A stretch of DNA of 64,000 nucleotides from Lewinellaceae bacterium. Its GTDB lineage: Bacteria; Bacteroidota; Bacteroidia; Chitinophagales; Saprospiraceae. Below, piece after piece: positions 17,603-25,800 of the stretch. Position 1 is the stretch's first letter. Each line of letters opens with the position of its first letter. The stretch is from the NCBI GenBank assembly GCA_020636225.1, contig JACJYI010000002.1, positions 434,001-498,000 on the forward strand, written 5' to 3'. The notes below the pieces were generated by a model, which was given only the letters and a program-made list of their open reading frames with translations, ran no database searches and was not told the origin of the DNA. The translations under genes and the position numbers were made by a program.

Positions 17603-18642
17603 CGGTACATCACAGATTTGACAGCCTGGATGACCTTTTCCGGACTGGGCAGCCATGCATCGACCAGCGTCGGAGCATAAGGCAATGACGTATCTGCACT
17701 GTTCACTCGTACAACGGGGGCATCCAGGTAGTCAAATGCGTGACGCTGGACAGCATAGGCCACTTCCGTGGAAATGGAGGCAAATGGCCATGATTCATCA
17801 ACGACGACCAGACGGTTCGTTTTCTGCACCGACCGGATAATGGTGTCATAATCCATGGGACGGATCGTCCGCAGATCGATCACCTCAGCCTGGATGCCAT
17901 CTTTTGCCAGTTCCTGGGCGGCCACCAGAGCCGTCCAGATCATTTTGTTGTAGGTTACGATCGTCACGTCTGTTCCTTCGCGACGGACAGCTGCCTTCCC
18001 AATGTCGACGGTATAGTCCTCCCCATCTGCCGGGAGGTCGCCCAGGGTTGGGATCTGGGTATGGGCAAAGGAATAGGCTCTGTCACCGCCAGGAGTGGCA
18101 TTCATTTCCAGGGCATAGAATACCTCCGATTCCATGATACACACCGGATCGTTGTCACGGATGGCTGTTTTCATGAGGCCCTTGGCATCGACCGGATCAA
18201 TGCAGGAAATCACCTTCAGTCCGGGAGTGTTCCCCAACCAGCTCTCAAACGTTTGAGAATGCTGTTGGGCGAGCTGTCCGGCAGATCCGGATGGACCCCG
18301 AAAAACGATCGGACAGGCAAAGTCGCCGGCAGACTGAGACAGGGTCTTGGCGGCATTGTTGACAATCTGGTCGAAGGCCAGAACGGCAAAGTTCCAGGTC
18401 ATGAACTCGACAATTGGCCGAAGTCCGTTCATGGCGGCACCAACTCCAATACCGGCAAAACCCAGTTCGGCAATGGGCGTGTCAATGATCCGCTTGGCAC
18501 CGAATTCCTCCAGCATGCCTTTGCTGACCTTGTATGCCCCATTGTATTCGGCCACCTCTTCTCCCATCAGGAAAACGGATTCATCGCGGCGCATCTCTTC
18601 AGACATTGCCTCCCGTAAGGCATCTCGGAGTGAAAGATTCAT
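17599..18642 (-). CDS. pdhB: Pyruvate dehydrogenase E1 component beta subunit
   Basis: 347 residues. Transketolase-like beta subunit of the alpha2beta2 pyruvate dehydrogenase E1. Seen: LREAMSEEMRRDESVFLMGEE at the N-terminus, DTPIAELGFAGIGVGAA with Glu59 expected to contact thiamine diphosphate, PIVFRGPSGSAGQLAQQHSQ and SEVFYALE. The C-terminal domain carries TIVTYNKMIWTALVAAQEL and DESWPFASISTEVAY. A branched-chain 2-oxoacid specificity cannot be fully excluded, but the FRGPSG/AQHSQ region is of the pyruvate type. The alpha subunit is not in the window, so the genes are split. Its stop overlaps the rluE stop in a shared CTAG. Confidence 0.9.
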   Translation of the reverse strand: MNLSLRDALREAMSEEMRRDESVFLMGEEVAEYNGAYKVSKGMLEEFGAKRIIDTPIAELGFAGIGVGAAMNGLRPIVEFMTWNFAVLAFDQIVNNAAKTLSQSAGDFACPIVFRGPSGSAGQLAQQHSQTFESWLGNTPGLKVISCIDPVDAKGLMKTAIRDNDPVCIMESEVFYALEMNATPGGDRAYSFAHTQIPTLGDLPADGEDYTVDIGKAAVRREGTDVTIVTYNKMIWTALVAAQELAKDGIQAEVIDLRTIRPMDYDTIIRSVQKTNRLVVVDESWPFASISTEVAYAVQRHAFDYLDAPVVRVNSADTSLPYAPTLVDAWLPSPEKVIQAVKSVMYR

Positions 18643-18673
18643 ACCAGTTTGTTAGTTGGTTTGCATTGTGGGG

Positions 18674-18681
18674 CAAAAGTA
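18674..18681 (-). promoter_or_regulatory. pdhB promoter -7 element
   Basis: TACTTTTG on the minus strand, an exact TAnnTTTG match, 31 nt upstream of the pdhB ATG at 18642. Confidence 0.6.
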
Positions 18682-18726
18682 CAAAGAGGGGGGCTAAGAA
18701 GTTGTTTTCTGAACTACTTTTCAGGG

Positions 18727-18759
18727 TTTGGCGGATTGAACCCTAAAACAATATCTTTG
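18727..18759 (+). promoter_or_regulatory. Complete -33/-7 promoter of the small lipoprotein-ytxJ-mnmD cluster
   Basis: TTTG at 18727-18730, a 21-nt spacer, then TATCTTTG at 18752-18759, both exact matches to the Bacteroidota consensus. A 6-bp inverted repeat AGGGTT (18723-18728) / AACCCT (18739-18744) overlaps the -33 box and could be an operator, but it may be chance. Transcription would begin near 18764, about 53 nt before the lipoprotein ATG. Confidence 0.7.
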
Positions 18760-18816
18760 TTTAAAATATACTGAGGTACGGTATCGTTACCGATCTGAAT
18801 TACAAACACCTCCATC

Positions 18817-18975
18817 ATGTTGAAGAAAAAGGGTCTCGGAATCATTCGTTCCATCGCGCTGTTTGGTTTGGTCATACTGGTATCCTCATGTAATCGTGGT
18901 ACAGGATGTCCCAACAACTTTCGTCTGAATGTTGAATGGGATGCCGTGCTGCAGACCATCCTTCTCCTGTTCTAG
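18817..18975 (+). CDS. Small predicted lipoprotein, 52 residues
   Basis: The frame ATG 18817 to TAG 18975 encodes 52 residues. Residues 1-10 are basic (MLKKKGLGII), followed by a hydrophobic stretch and a lipobox LVSSC, so the protein should be lipidated on the Cys and exported. The mature part is only about 25 residues and includes CNRGTGCPNNF. It has a well-formed promoter and lies 15 nt before ytxJ, so it is probably the first gene of a lipoprotein-ytxJ-mnmD transcript. Function unknown. The two cysteines and the bacilliredoxin neighbour make a redox or thiol link possible, but that is speculation. Confidence 0.72.
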   Translation: MLKKKGLGIIRSIALFGLVILVSSCNRGTGCPNNFRLNVEWDAVLQTILLLF

Positions 18976-18990
18976 TCCCCAAGCCTGTAT

Positions 18991-19338
18991 ATGGAATGGC
19001 TTCCGTTGAAGGCCATTGAGGATTGGCAGCATCTTCTCCAGATGTCTGAATTGTCGCCTGTTGTTGTCTTCAAACACAGTACCAGGTGTTCCCTCAGTTC
19101 GCTTGCCCGTCAGCGATTGGTCGACTATGATTGGCCTGTATCCACCCGGATCTGGTGGGTGGATGTCATCGAGCAACGAGAGCTCTCCCGTCATATTGCC
19201 GCGGAGACGCAGGTGCATCATGAATCACCTCAGGTCTTACTGATCGAGAAGGGCATATGTTTCTGGGATGAAGACCATCTGGATATTCAACCGGAAGAAA
19301 TCCATGCGGCTCTCCGAACATCAGGAGCTTCCTGCTGA
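18991..19338 (+). CDS. ytxJ: YtxJ/BrxC-type monothiol bacilliredoxin
   Basis: 115 residues with a thioredoxin-like fold. The family active site is FKHSTRCSLSS with a single cysteine, Cys33, as in the monothiol bacilliredoxins that remove bacillithiol from oxidised proteins. SPQVLLIEKGICFWDEDHLD is the conserved cis-Pro and C-terminal strand region. Together with BshC at 1657-3270 it supports bacillithiol use. Its stop shares one base with the mnmD start (TGATG). Confidence 0.9.
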   Translation: MEWLPLKAIEDWQHLLQMSELSPVVVFKHSTRCSLSSLARQRLVDYDWPVSTRIWWVDVIEQRELSRHIAAETQVHHESPQVLLIEKGICFWDEDHLDIQPEEIHAALRTSGASC

Positions 19339-20027
19339 TGGAACTGGTCATCAAGACAACCTCGGACGGATCAAGTACCCTGGAGAATACCAGGTTCGGT
19401 GCCACCTACCATTCCCATTTCGGAGCGATCCAGGAATCTCGCCATGTCTTTATTCAGGCTGGTCTTGGATATCTGCTCATGCACCAAACATCGGAATTAC
19501 CCATTCGGATCTTTGAATTTGGATTTGGCACCGGGTTGAATGCCTACCTGACCCGATTGTATGTTGAACAGCAGGGCATTCCCGTCCATTATCGCGCTGT
19601 TGAGCAGTACCCAGTCCCTCTCCATATTGCTGAACAGCTGAACTATCCGGCCATTCTTGACGGCGGGAATTTGGATGATTTCCTCGACCTTCACCGGGCT
19701 GGCTGGGACTGTGACCTTCGCTTGTCGCCAGCATTTGTCCTTCATAAACAATCGGGAAACGGTCTGGAGCCCGAAGATGCCCAAAGCCAGTATCATCTGA
19801 TCTATTATGATGCGTTCGGACCAGAATCTCAGCCCGAGCTCTGGACGGCAACCGCCCTCCAAAGGATGACAAATGCTCTGGATGAGGGAGGAGTATTTGT
19901 CACCTACTGTGCCAAGGGTGAAGTACGGCGCTCCCTCATCCACTTGGGCCTGGACATCGAGCGGCTGCCTGGTCCACCCGGAAAACGGGAAATGCTCCGA
20001 GGGGTCAAACCACCTCAGGCAAGCTGA
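19338..20027 (+). CDS. mnmD: tRNA (mnm5s2U34) methyltransferase MnmD
   Basis: 229 residues, corresponding to the methyltransferase half of bifunctional MnmC, without the FAD oxidase half. Methylates 5-aminomethyl-2-thiouridine at tRNA position 34. Seen: TRFGATYHSHFGAIQESRHV at the N-terminus, SAM-binding FEFGFGTGLNAYL, YYDAFGPESQPELW and GGVFVTYCAKGEVRRSL. A methylaminomethyl group is also found on the substrate of SelU, so this protein and the selU-selD pair should act on the same nucleotide. Translationally coupled to ytxJ by a one-base overlap. Confidence 0.92.
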   Translation: MELVIKTTSDGSSTLENTRFGATYHSHFGAIQESRHVFIQAGLGYLLMHQTSELPIRIFEFGFGTGLNAYLTRLYVEQQGIPVHYRAVEQYPVPLHIAEQLNYPAILDGGNLDDFLDLHRAGWDCDLRLSPAFVLHKQSGNGLEPEDAQSQYHLIYYDAFGPESQPELWTATALQRMTNALDEGGVFVTYCAKGEVRRSLIHLGLDIERLPGPPGKREMLRGVKPPQAS

Positions 20028-20067
20028 TTCGGGTACGACTATTTCGTATCTTCCCACAAACTTTTCT

Positions 20068-21420
20068 ATGAAGAAAATGGCCCTTCACTGGCAGATCCTG
20101 CTTGGGATCGTTGCTGGCATCCTGCTCGGTATTCTCCTCCCGCTATTTCCCGGTTGGCACATGGGTGATCTCCTGTCCATACCGGAAGGCCGTATCCTGG
20201 TACTTGACTGGATCAAGCCCTTTGGTACCATCTTCATCAATTTATTGAAACTGATTGCCATACCGTTAATCATTACCTCCCTGATTACGGGTATCGCCCA
20301 ACTCAAGGATATCTCCAAGTTCTCGAGGATCGGTATTCGGACCATCGGCTTTTATCTGTTCACCACGCTGGTGGCTACGTCGCTCGGGCTGTTGATGGTC
20401 AACTTGGTACGGCCATCCAAAACGCTGAGTGCGGCGACCAAGGAAGAGTTGTTGCAGGTCTATTCAACAGATGCCAGTGGAAAGATCGAAGTTGCCCTGA
20501 AAACCAAGGATTCCGGACCGCTGCAACCCCTCATCGACATTGTTCCTGACAATATCTTCGGTGCATTGGGGGAAAATGGCAACATGCTCCAGGTTATCTT
20601 TTTCGTGATTTTTCTGGGGATAGGACTGATCCTGGTCAAGGAGGAGGATGCCCGGCCGGTGATCTCCTTTTTTCACGGATTGAATGAGGTGATTATGAAA
20701 CTGGTGGATCTGATCATGCTGTCTGCCCCGTATGGCGTACTGGCATTGATGGCCTCCCTGGTAGTAGAAGCCCCGAACATGGAGATCTTCAATGCACTGA
20801 TCATGTATTCGATCACCGTTATCCTGGGCTTGTTGCTCCTGATTTTCGGTTTCTATCCATTGTTGGTGACCCGGCTGACCAAGCGGAGTTACCGGTCCTT
20901 TTTCAAAGGCATGGCACCTGCTCAGTTACTGGCCTTTTCGACCAGTTCCAGTGCTGCTACCCTGCCGGTCACCATGGAACGCGTCCAGGAGCATCTGGGG
21001 GTAGATGAAGAAGTGGCCAGTTTCGTCCTGCCCATCGGTGCCACCATCAATATGGATGGCACCAGTCTCTATCAGGCAGTCGCGGCTGTTTTTATCGCCA
21101 ATACACTGGGCATGGACCTGACCTTCGGGCAGCAATTGACGGTGATCCTAACGGCTACACTGGCATCGATCGGATCAGCGGCCGTTCCCGGTGCCGGCAT
21201 GGTCATGCTGGTTATTGTCCTTGGGGCAATCGGGGTGCCAGAAGCCGGATTAGCCCTTATCTTTGCAGTGGACAGGCCCCTGGACATGTTGCGTACTGTT
21301 GCCAATGTCACCAGTGATGCGACAGTATCCATGGTGGTTGGCCAATCACTGGGTATGTTGCATGAGCCCCATGAGAAAACCTGGAATGAGCACTATCATC
21401 CATCAAACCCATCATCCTGA
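20068..21420 (+). CDS. Dicarboxylate/amino acid:cation symporter (DAACS family)
   Basis: 450 residues from the ATG at 20068, which gives a short basic N-terminus MKKMALHWQ directly before the first membrane segment; the frame is open upstream over mnmD but without support. About eight membrane helices and two re-entrant hairpins are expected. Family hallmarks: serine-rich AFSTSSSAATLPVTMERV and the substrate/cation motif GATINMDGTSLYQAVAAVF. Glutamate, aspartate or C4-dicarboxylate uptake driven by H+ or Na+ is likely; the substrate cannot be decided by eye. Confidence 0.92.
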   Translation: MKKMALHWQILLGIVAGILLGILLPLFPGWHMGDLLSIPEGRILVLDWIKPFGTIFINLLKLIAIPLIITSLITGIAQLKDISKFSRIGIRTIGFYLFTTLVATSLGLLMVNLVRPSKTLSAATKEELLQVYSTDASGKIEVALKTKDSGPLQPLIDIVPDNIFGALGENGNMLQVIFFVIFLGIGLILVKEEDARPVISFFHGLNEVIMKLVDLIMLSAPYGVLALMASLVVEAPNMEIFNALIMYSITVILGLLLLIFGFYPLLVTRLTKRSYRSFFKGMAPAQLLAFSTSSSAATLPVTMERVQEHLGVDEEVASFVLPIGATINMDGTSLYQAVAAVFIANTLGMDLTFGQQLTVILTATLASIGSAAVPGAGMVMLVIVLGAIGVPEAGLALIFAVDRPLDMLRTVANVTSDATVSMVVGQSLGMLHEPHEKTWNEHYHPSNPSS

Positions 21421-21442
21421 ATTCTTTCATATCTGATCCGTT

Positions 21443-24049
21443 ATGATACACTCGTCACGTCTGCTCTGGTTGTCTGGAGCTTCGCTTATCCTTGTCCTTC
21501 TGGTAGTTACGGTTCGACCTGAACAAGTCGGTTCGTTGTTTCTTCGTCCTATGCCCACCAACGGTCAGACCCAGGTACGCATGGATGGTGAGACGGGTCA
21601 TGAACGGGAAAAGAGAGAAGCCTGGTTTGAACTGATGCATCGGACCGCCCCGGGAACGGATTGGCGTACCATAGAATATCAGAATCAGGTCTGGTTGGCC
21701 GGAATGCGGAAAGGTGCAGCCAATTTGCGGGGATCCGGTGACCAGGAAATCCTGGCCAATGGAAAGCTGACTGGACGATGGAATGAGCGAGGGAGTAAGA
21801 ACCAGGCGGGTTCAGTGGTGGCAACCACCTTCGATCCGGAAACGGAAGAGATCTGGTTGATTTCAGCCGGTGGCTCCATATTCAAGGGGACACTGGCCGG
21901 ATCTGATTGGGAGGTAGTCAATCAGGATTATCAATTTAGTGGCGATCTCATCCAGTTCGTTCCCACCGAATCTGGAAGGCGGATGTTGGCCATCTTGAAC
22001 AAGGTCATTCATTATTCTGATGACGAAGGACAGACCTGGCAGGCCAGCGAAGGGATGAATACCTATGACAATAACTGGGGCACCCGCAGATATCCGATCG
22101 TCCTGGATGATTCGCTTCACACGATCTATTATCTGGTTCAGGAATGGCTGCCGGGGCCATGGAAGTCAGATGTTGGCATCTATCGATCCCGGGACTTGGG
22201 TGAAAGTTTCCAGAAGGTTATCTCGTTCAATATTGGCAACATCAATAACTACTGCCTGACCCGGATCAAGGGAACCAATGAGGTGGCCATGTTGAAAAAG
22301 AACGGTACCAACAAGACAGATCTCTACCTTCTGGATCCGGAAACCGGCCTGCCTGAGATGATCGGCGCAACGACCACCTTTGACATTGGTGATGAACGAG
22401 CGAATCTGGAAGCTATCCGTCAGGAGGATGAAACCACCTATTACACCTACAACTCCGCTCATGACCTGTACAAGTCTACGGATGAGGGAATGTCATGGGA
22501 ATACGTATCCACATTTGCCAAGAATCCATGGAGCGTCGGGGTGTTTGTCAGTGAGACCAATCCTGATTTCATGATGATGGGAGAAGTGGAATGTCATCGG
22601 AGCATCGATGGTGGACAAAACTGGGATATCTATAACCCCTGGTGGGCATATTATGACGATGTGGAAGGATCCCTCCATGCGGATATGATGTACTTCGCTG
22701 AATATACCAAGAAGGATGGATCGCCCTTCTTCCTGATCAGTAATCATGGGGGATTGAACGTGACCTATGATGGATCTACATTTGATAACCTGGGATTGTC
22801 CGGATTGAATGTTGGCCAGTTCTATGACGTCGTGACGGATCCGATCGATGAGCTCTATATCTATGCCGGTTCCCAGGACCAGGGGTTCCAGCGTGGCATG
22901 GACCTATGGGAAGGCGATGTGCTGGATTTCGAGCAAGCGATCTCGGGCGACTATGGCCACATGGTCTTTACGGGCAATGGGCAGCATCTATGGATGGTGT
23001 ATCCAGGTGGCTGGGTGTCCTACTGGGATTATCCGGTCAGTGGTGGAGTGACGGCAGGGTTTACCATTGATTCTGAGGATGAAAGTGTCTGGATCCCTCC
23101 AATGGTGGCTGACCCGGATCAGAGCAAGAATGTCGTCTATATTGCCGGTGGAAACCTGTCCGGAGGTTCCGGATCACATATCCTTCGGCTGGAAGTCGTC
23201 AATTATGAGATTCAGACGGAGGAGCTTCCATTTGATTTTAAGGCATATTCAGGTGGGGAGGTCAGCGCATTGGCCTTTTCACCCTTCGACCCGGATATCT
23301 TTTATGCCGCTACAACGAATGGCTATTTCTTCACGTCATTGGACAAGGGCGAGACCTGGGAACAAAGCCTGAGTACGGTACCAGGGGGGCAATACCTCTA
23401 TGGAGCTGCCATTCTTCCGTCCAAAGTGGATACCGGCAAGATCTATTTCGGGGGAAGTGGCTATAATGGCCCGGCCATGTTGGTGTCTGAAGATGGTGGT
23501 CAAAGCTTTACCTCCATGAACAACGGCCTCCCTCCCACCCTCGTTCTGGATCTGGCAGCCAATGACGATGAGACATTCTTGTTTGCCGCCACGGAAACCG
23601 GTCCATTCGTGTATGTCCAGGCGGATGACACATGGTACCCGATGCTGGGGGAAACGGCCCCTGTCCAAACGTATTGGAGCGTTGAATTCCTTCCTTTGCA
23701 ACAGATCGTTCGATTCGGAACGTACGGGCGTGGTGTGTGGGACTTTGCCATTGATGAAGTTGTTTCTGTGTCCGCCCCGGAACCTGGACAACAGGTATCC
23801 ACGCTTGCCATCTACCCCAACCCGGTCACTGGCCAGGTATTGTCAGCAAAACTGGGCCATTTGACAGAGCGAGTATGCGACTGGAGAATAATTGACCTGA
23901 GTGGTGGCCTGAAGGCCTCGGGCCGATCAATGGTCGGAGGCGGGAAGGACTTGAGCATCAACTTGCCTCCGGATATGCTTGCCGGAGTCTATCTGCTGGA
24001 AGTTCGACATGAGGGGCGCCTCCATGCGGGGAAATGGATCAGGATGTAG
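21443..24049 (+). CDS. Large secreted BNR-repeat protein with T9SS sorting domain
   Basis: 868 residues. An N-terminal hydrophobic segment (residues 5-25) acts as signal peptide. At least six Asp-box (BNR) repeats of the form SxDxGxxW are visible: SDDEGQTW, SRDLGESF, STDEGMSW, SIDGGQNW, SLDKGETW and SEDGGQSF. These build a beta-propeller as in sortilin/VPS10 or sialidase-like proteins. The C-terminus is a type A T9SS sorting domain (LAIYPNPVTGQ ... GVYLLEVRHEGRLHAGKWIRM, written here in pieces). No sialidase arginine triad or catalytic residues were identified, so an enzyme activity is not claimed. Ends at the long inverted repeat shared with the convergent GNAT gene. Confidence 0.87.
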   Translation: MIHSSRLLWLSGASLILVLLVVTVRPEQVGSLFLRPMPTNGQTQVRMDGETGHEREKREAWFELMHRTAPGTDWRTIEYQNQVWLAGMRKGAANLRGSGDQEILANGKLTGRWNERGSKNQAGSVVATTFDPETEEIWLISAGGSIFKGTLAGSDWEVVNQDYQFSGDLIQFVPTESGRRMLAILNKVIHYSDDEGQTWQASEGMNTYDNNWGTRRYPIVLDDSLHTIYYLVQEWLPGPWKSDVGIYRSRDLGESFQKVISFNIGNINNYCLTRIKGTNEVAMLKKNGTNKTDLYLLDPETGLPEMIGATTTFDIGDERANLEAIRQEDETTYYTYNSAHDLYKSTDEGMSWEYVSTFAKNPWSVGVFVSETNPDFMMMGEVECHRSIDGGQNWDIYNPWWAYYDDVEGSLHADMMYFAEYTKKDGSPFFLISNHGGLNVTYDGSTFDNLGLSGLNVGQFYDVVTDPIDELYIYAGSQDQGFQRGMDLWEGDVLDFEQAISGDYGHMVFTGNGQHLWMVYPGGWVSYWDYPVSGGVTAGFTIDSEDESVWIPPMVADPDQSKNVVYIAGGNLSGGSGSHILRLEVVNYEIQTEELPFDFKAYSGGEVSALAFSPFDPDIFYAATTNGYFFTSLDKGETWEQSLSTVPGGQYLYGAAILPSKVDTGKIYFGGSGYNGPAMLVSEDGGQSFTSMNNGLPPTLVLDLAANDDETFLFAATETGPFVYVQADDTWYPMLGETAPVQTYWSVEFLPLQQIVRFGTYGRGVWDFAIDEVVSVSAPEPGQQVSTLAIYPNPVTGQVLSAKLGHLTERVCDWRIIDLSGGLKASGRSMVGGGKDLSINLPPDMLAGVYLLEVRHEGRLHAGKWIRM

Positions 24050-24063
24050 CAAACGATGACTGG

Positions 24064-24122
24064 CCCATGCCCGGATGGTCAATATCCTCAATCCTCGAGG
24101 ATCTTGACCATTCGGGCATGGG
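24064..24122. terminator. Long near-perfect inverted repeat, probable bidirectional terminator
   Basis: Bases 24064-24089 pair with 24097-24122 with a 7-nt loop (24090-24096): 25 of 26 positions pair, one of them G-U, with one mismatch (24083 with 24103). It lies between the stops of the convergent BNR-protein gene (24049) and GNAT gene (24088), and its right arm encodes the last residues of the GNAT. There is no long T-run on either side, so it may instead stabilise 3' ends or be a relic element. Confidence 0.7.
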
Positions 24123-24546
24123 GTAATCCTACTTCGGTGAATGGCTCTCCTTCGGTCCGGTAAGCCAATCGTTCATAGAAAGGAATGGCAGTATTGCGTG
24201 CATGCAGGATCATTCGGGAAATGCCTGCGCTTCTGGCCATGATTTCTGAACGGTGGACCAATTGCTGTCCAATGCCTTTTCCCTGGTGAAGCTCGTCAAC
24301 GGCGACCTGCCTCATCTTCCATGTGTCGGAGTCCAAATGTTGCAGGACCAGGCAACCCCAAAGCTCATCAAGCCGGGAATAGTATCCGACATGGATGGAA
24401 TTCCATTCCTTGATCAGGTCCTCTGGGTGAAAGGTTAACCCCAGAGGGGTCCTCAGGATCTTCTGTCGCAGGGCAATGCTTTCGGCATAGGCGGGAGTGC
24501 CAAAGCCGAGTTCACACAAATAACCATTGAGCTGTCTATCCTTCAT
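24088..24546 (-). CDS. GNAT-family N-acetyltransferase
   Basis: 152 residues. The acetyl-CoA binding motif A is visible as QVAVDELHQGKGIGQQLV (family pattern V-x-x-x-x-Q/R-x-x-G-x-G/A), followed by the ARNTAIPFYERLAYRTEGE segment typical of GNAT C-terminal strands. Closest in look to the ElaA/YjcF-like small GNATs; substrate unknown. Its start overlaps the 3' end of the HMG-CoA lyase gene by 11 bases, so the two are probably co-transcribed. Its last ten codons form one arm of a long inverted repeat. Confidence 0.85.
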   Translation of the reverse strand: MKDRQLNGYLCELGFGTPAYAESIALRQKILRTPLGLTFHPEDLIKEWNSIHVGYYSRLDELWGCLVLQHLDSDTWKMRQVAVDELHQGKGIGQQLVHRSEIMARSAGISRMILHARNTAIPFYERLAYRTEGEPFTEVGLPHARMVKILED

Positions 24547-25414
24547 CAGGGAAAACGGATGGGATCATGGACAGGGCATGTGTCAATTCCTTACGGTTCA
24601 GGGCAGGGATGGCACCCAGGGGATCAAAGAAGTCGATCATCTTTTCTGTCGGCATGTTCCCAGTCAATTCCTCGCGAGCCATCGGACAGCCTCCAAAGCC
24701 TTTCAACGCACCGTCAAAACGCCGACACCCACTCTGGTAGGCGGATTGGACCTTTTCCTTCCAGGTCGATGGTGTAGTATGGAGGTGGGCACCAAATTCG
24801 AGATCAGGATGCGCCGGGATCAGAGAATTGAACAAATAACTGATATTGTCCGGACTGGAAACACCGATGGTGTCACTCAAGGAGAATATCCGGACACCCA
24901 TGTCTTTCAGTCGCTGGACCCATTGCAAGACAATGTCGCTATTCCAGGGGTCACCGTATGGATTGCCGAAGCCCATCGAGATATAGAGGACGAGCTGTTT
25001 ATCTGCTTGCTGGGCGATCTCCAGGATTTCTGCTACGCGGATGATGGATTCCTCAATGGTGGCATTGGTATTCCTGATCTGGAAGGTTTCAGAGATACTG
25101 AAGGGATAACCCAGGTATGTGATCTCCGGATGATTGGCTGCTACCATGGCGCCACGGGTATTCGCGACGATGGCCAACAACTTTGTTCGGGTTTCGGTCA
25201 GATCCAATCCAGCCAGCACCTCAGCGGTATCCGCCATCTGGGGTATGGCTTTGGGTGATACAAAGCTTCCGAAATCCAGGGTGTCAAATCCGACGGCCAA
25301 AAGCCGTTGGATATAGTTGATCTTGGTTTGGGTGGGGATGAAGGGATGGATCCCCTGCATGGCATCCCTGGGGCATTCGATCAGTTTGACGTACGAGGTG
25401 GATGATTCCGACAT
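24536..25414 (-). CDS. Hydroxymethylglutaryl-CoA lyase family protein
   Basis: 292 residues from the ATG at 25414; a TTG at 25432 is inside the -7 element and can be excluded. TIM-barrel lyase that splits HMG-CoA to acetoacetate and acetyl-CoA in leucine or ketone metabolism. Seen: LIECPRDAMQG (catalytic Arg16-Asp17), the metal-binding HLH in FGAHLHTTP, and the active-site cysteine in GFGGCPMA. A GNAT gene overlaps its 3' end. No other leucine-degradation genes are adjacent. Confidence 0.9.
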   Translation of the reverse strand: MSESSTSYVKLIECPRDAMQGIHPFIPTQTKINYIQRLLAVGFDTLDFGSFVSPKAIPQMADTAEVLAGLDLTETRTKLLAIVANTRGAMVAANHPEITYLGYPFSISETFQIRNTNATIEESIIRVAEILEIAQQADKQLVLYISMGFGNPYGDPWNSDIVLQWVQRLKDMGVRIFSLSDTIGVSSPDNISYLFNSLIPAHPDLEFGAHLHTTPSTWKEKVQSAYQSGCRRFDGALKGFGGCPMAREELTGNMPTEKMIDFFDPLGAIPALNRKELTHALSMIPSVFPDEG

Positions 25415-25429
25415 ATCGATTGGATGAAT

Positions 25430-25437
25430 CAAAGGTA
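25430..25437 (-). promoter_or_regulatory. HMG-CoA lyase promoter -7 element
   Basis: TACCTTTG on the minus strand, exact TAnnTTTG match, 15 nt upstream of the ATG at 25414. Confidence 0.6.
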
Positions 25438-25537
25438 CTTCTGAAATGGTCAGCGCCCAAACGCTGATCCATCAGTTTTTGGCAGACAAAAACCACCGAC
25501 TTGCCTATCTTGTTTGGTCGTCAAAGTTTCACGTGAC

Positions 25538-25750
25538 ATGCAGAAGAAAGGTTGGATCACCTTGATCGGGTTCCTGATGTTCATGCTCGGGTTCTTATCC
25601 ATTGTCCTGAGTATTGTGGGAGTCCAGTTCCAATTCATGATGTGGATGGATACCTGGGGGCGCGGATGGGGGTTTCTTGCCAGGTTGATCCTGATGATGG
25701 CTGGTATCCTGACGGTCATCAGTGATCGCATCCGGGATACCGAAGGATAA
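25538..25750 (+). CDS. Small two-helix membrane protein, 70 residues
   Basis: Residues 5-27 (GWITLIGFLMFMLGFLSIVL and following) and residues about 45-63 (GFLARLILMMAGILTVIS) are hydrophobic and should span the inner membrane, joined by a Trp-rich loop (MMWMDTWGRGWG). The start ATG at 25538 is preferred over an upstream in-frame GTG-like codon at 25514, because it gives a short basic lead MQKKGW. It sits 50 nt before coaD on the same strand. I recognise it only as a common hypothetical protein of Bacteroidota; function unknown. Confidence 0.65.
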   Translation: MQKKGWITLIGFLMFMLGFLSIVLSIVGVQFQFMMWMDTWGRGWGFLARLILMMAGILTVISDRIRDTEG

Positions 25751-25800
25751 TCATCACTGATGATCATCGGGATATCCCTGTTTTCCTGTACTTTGGAGTT

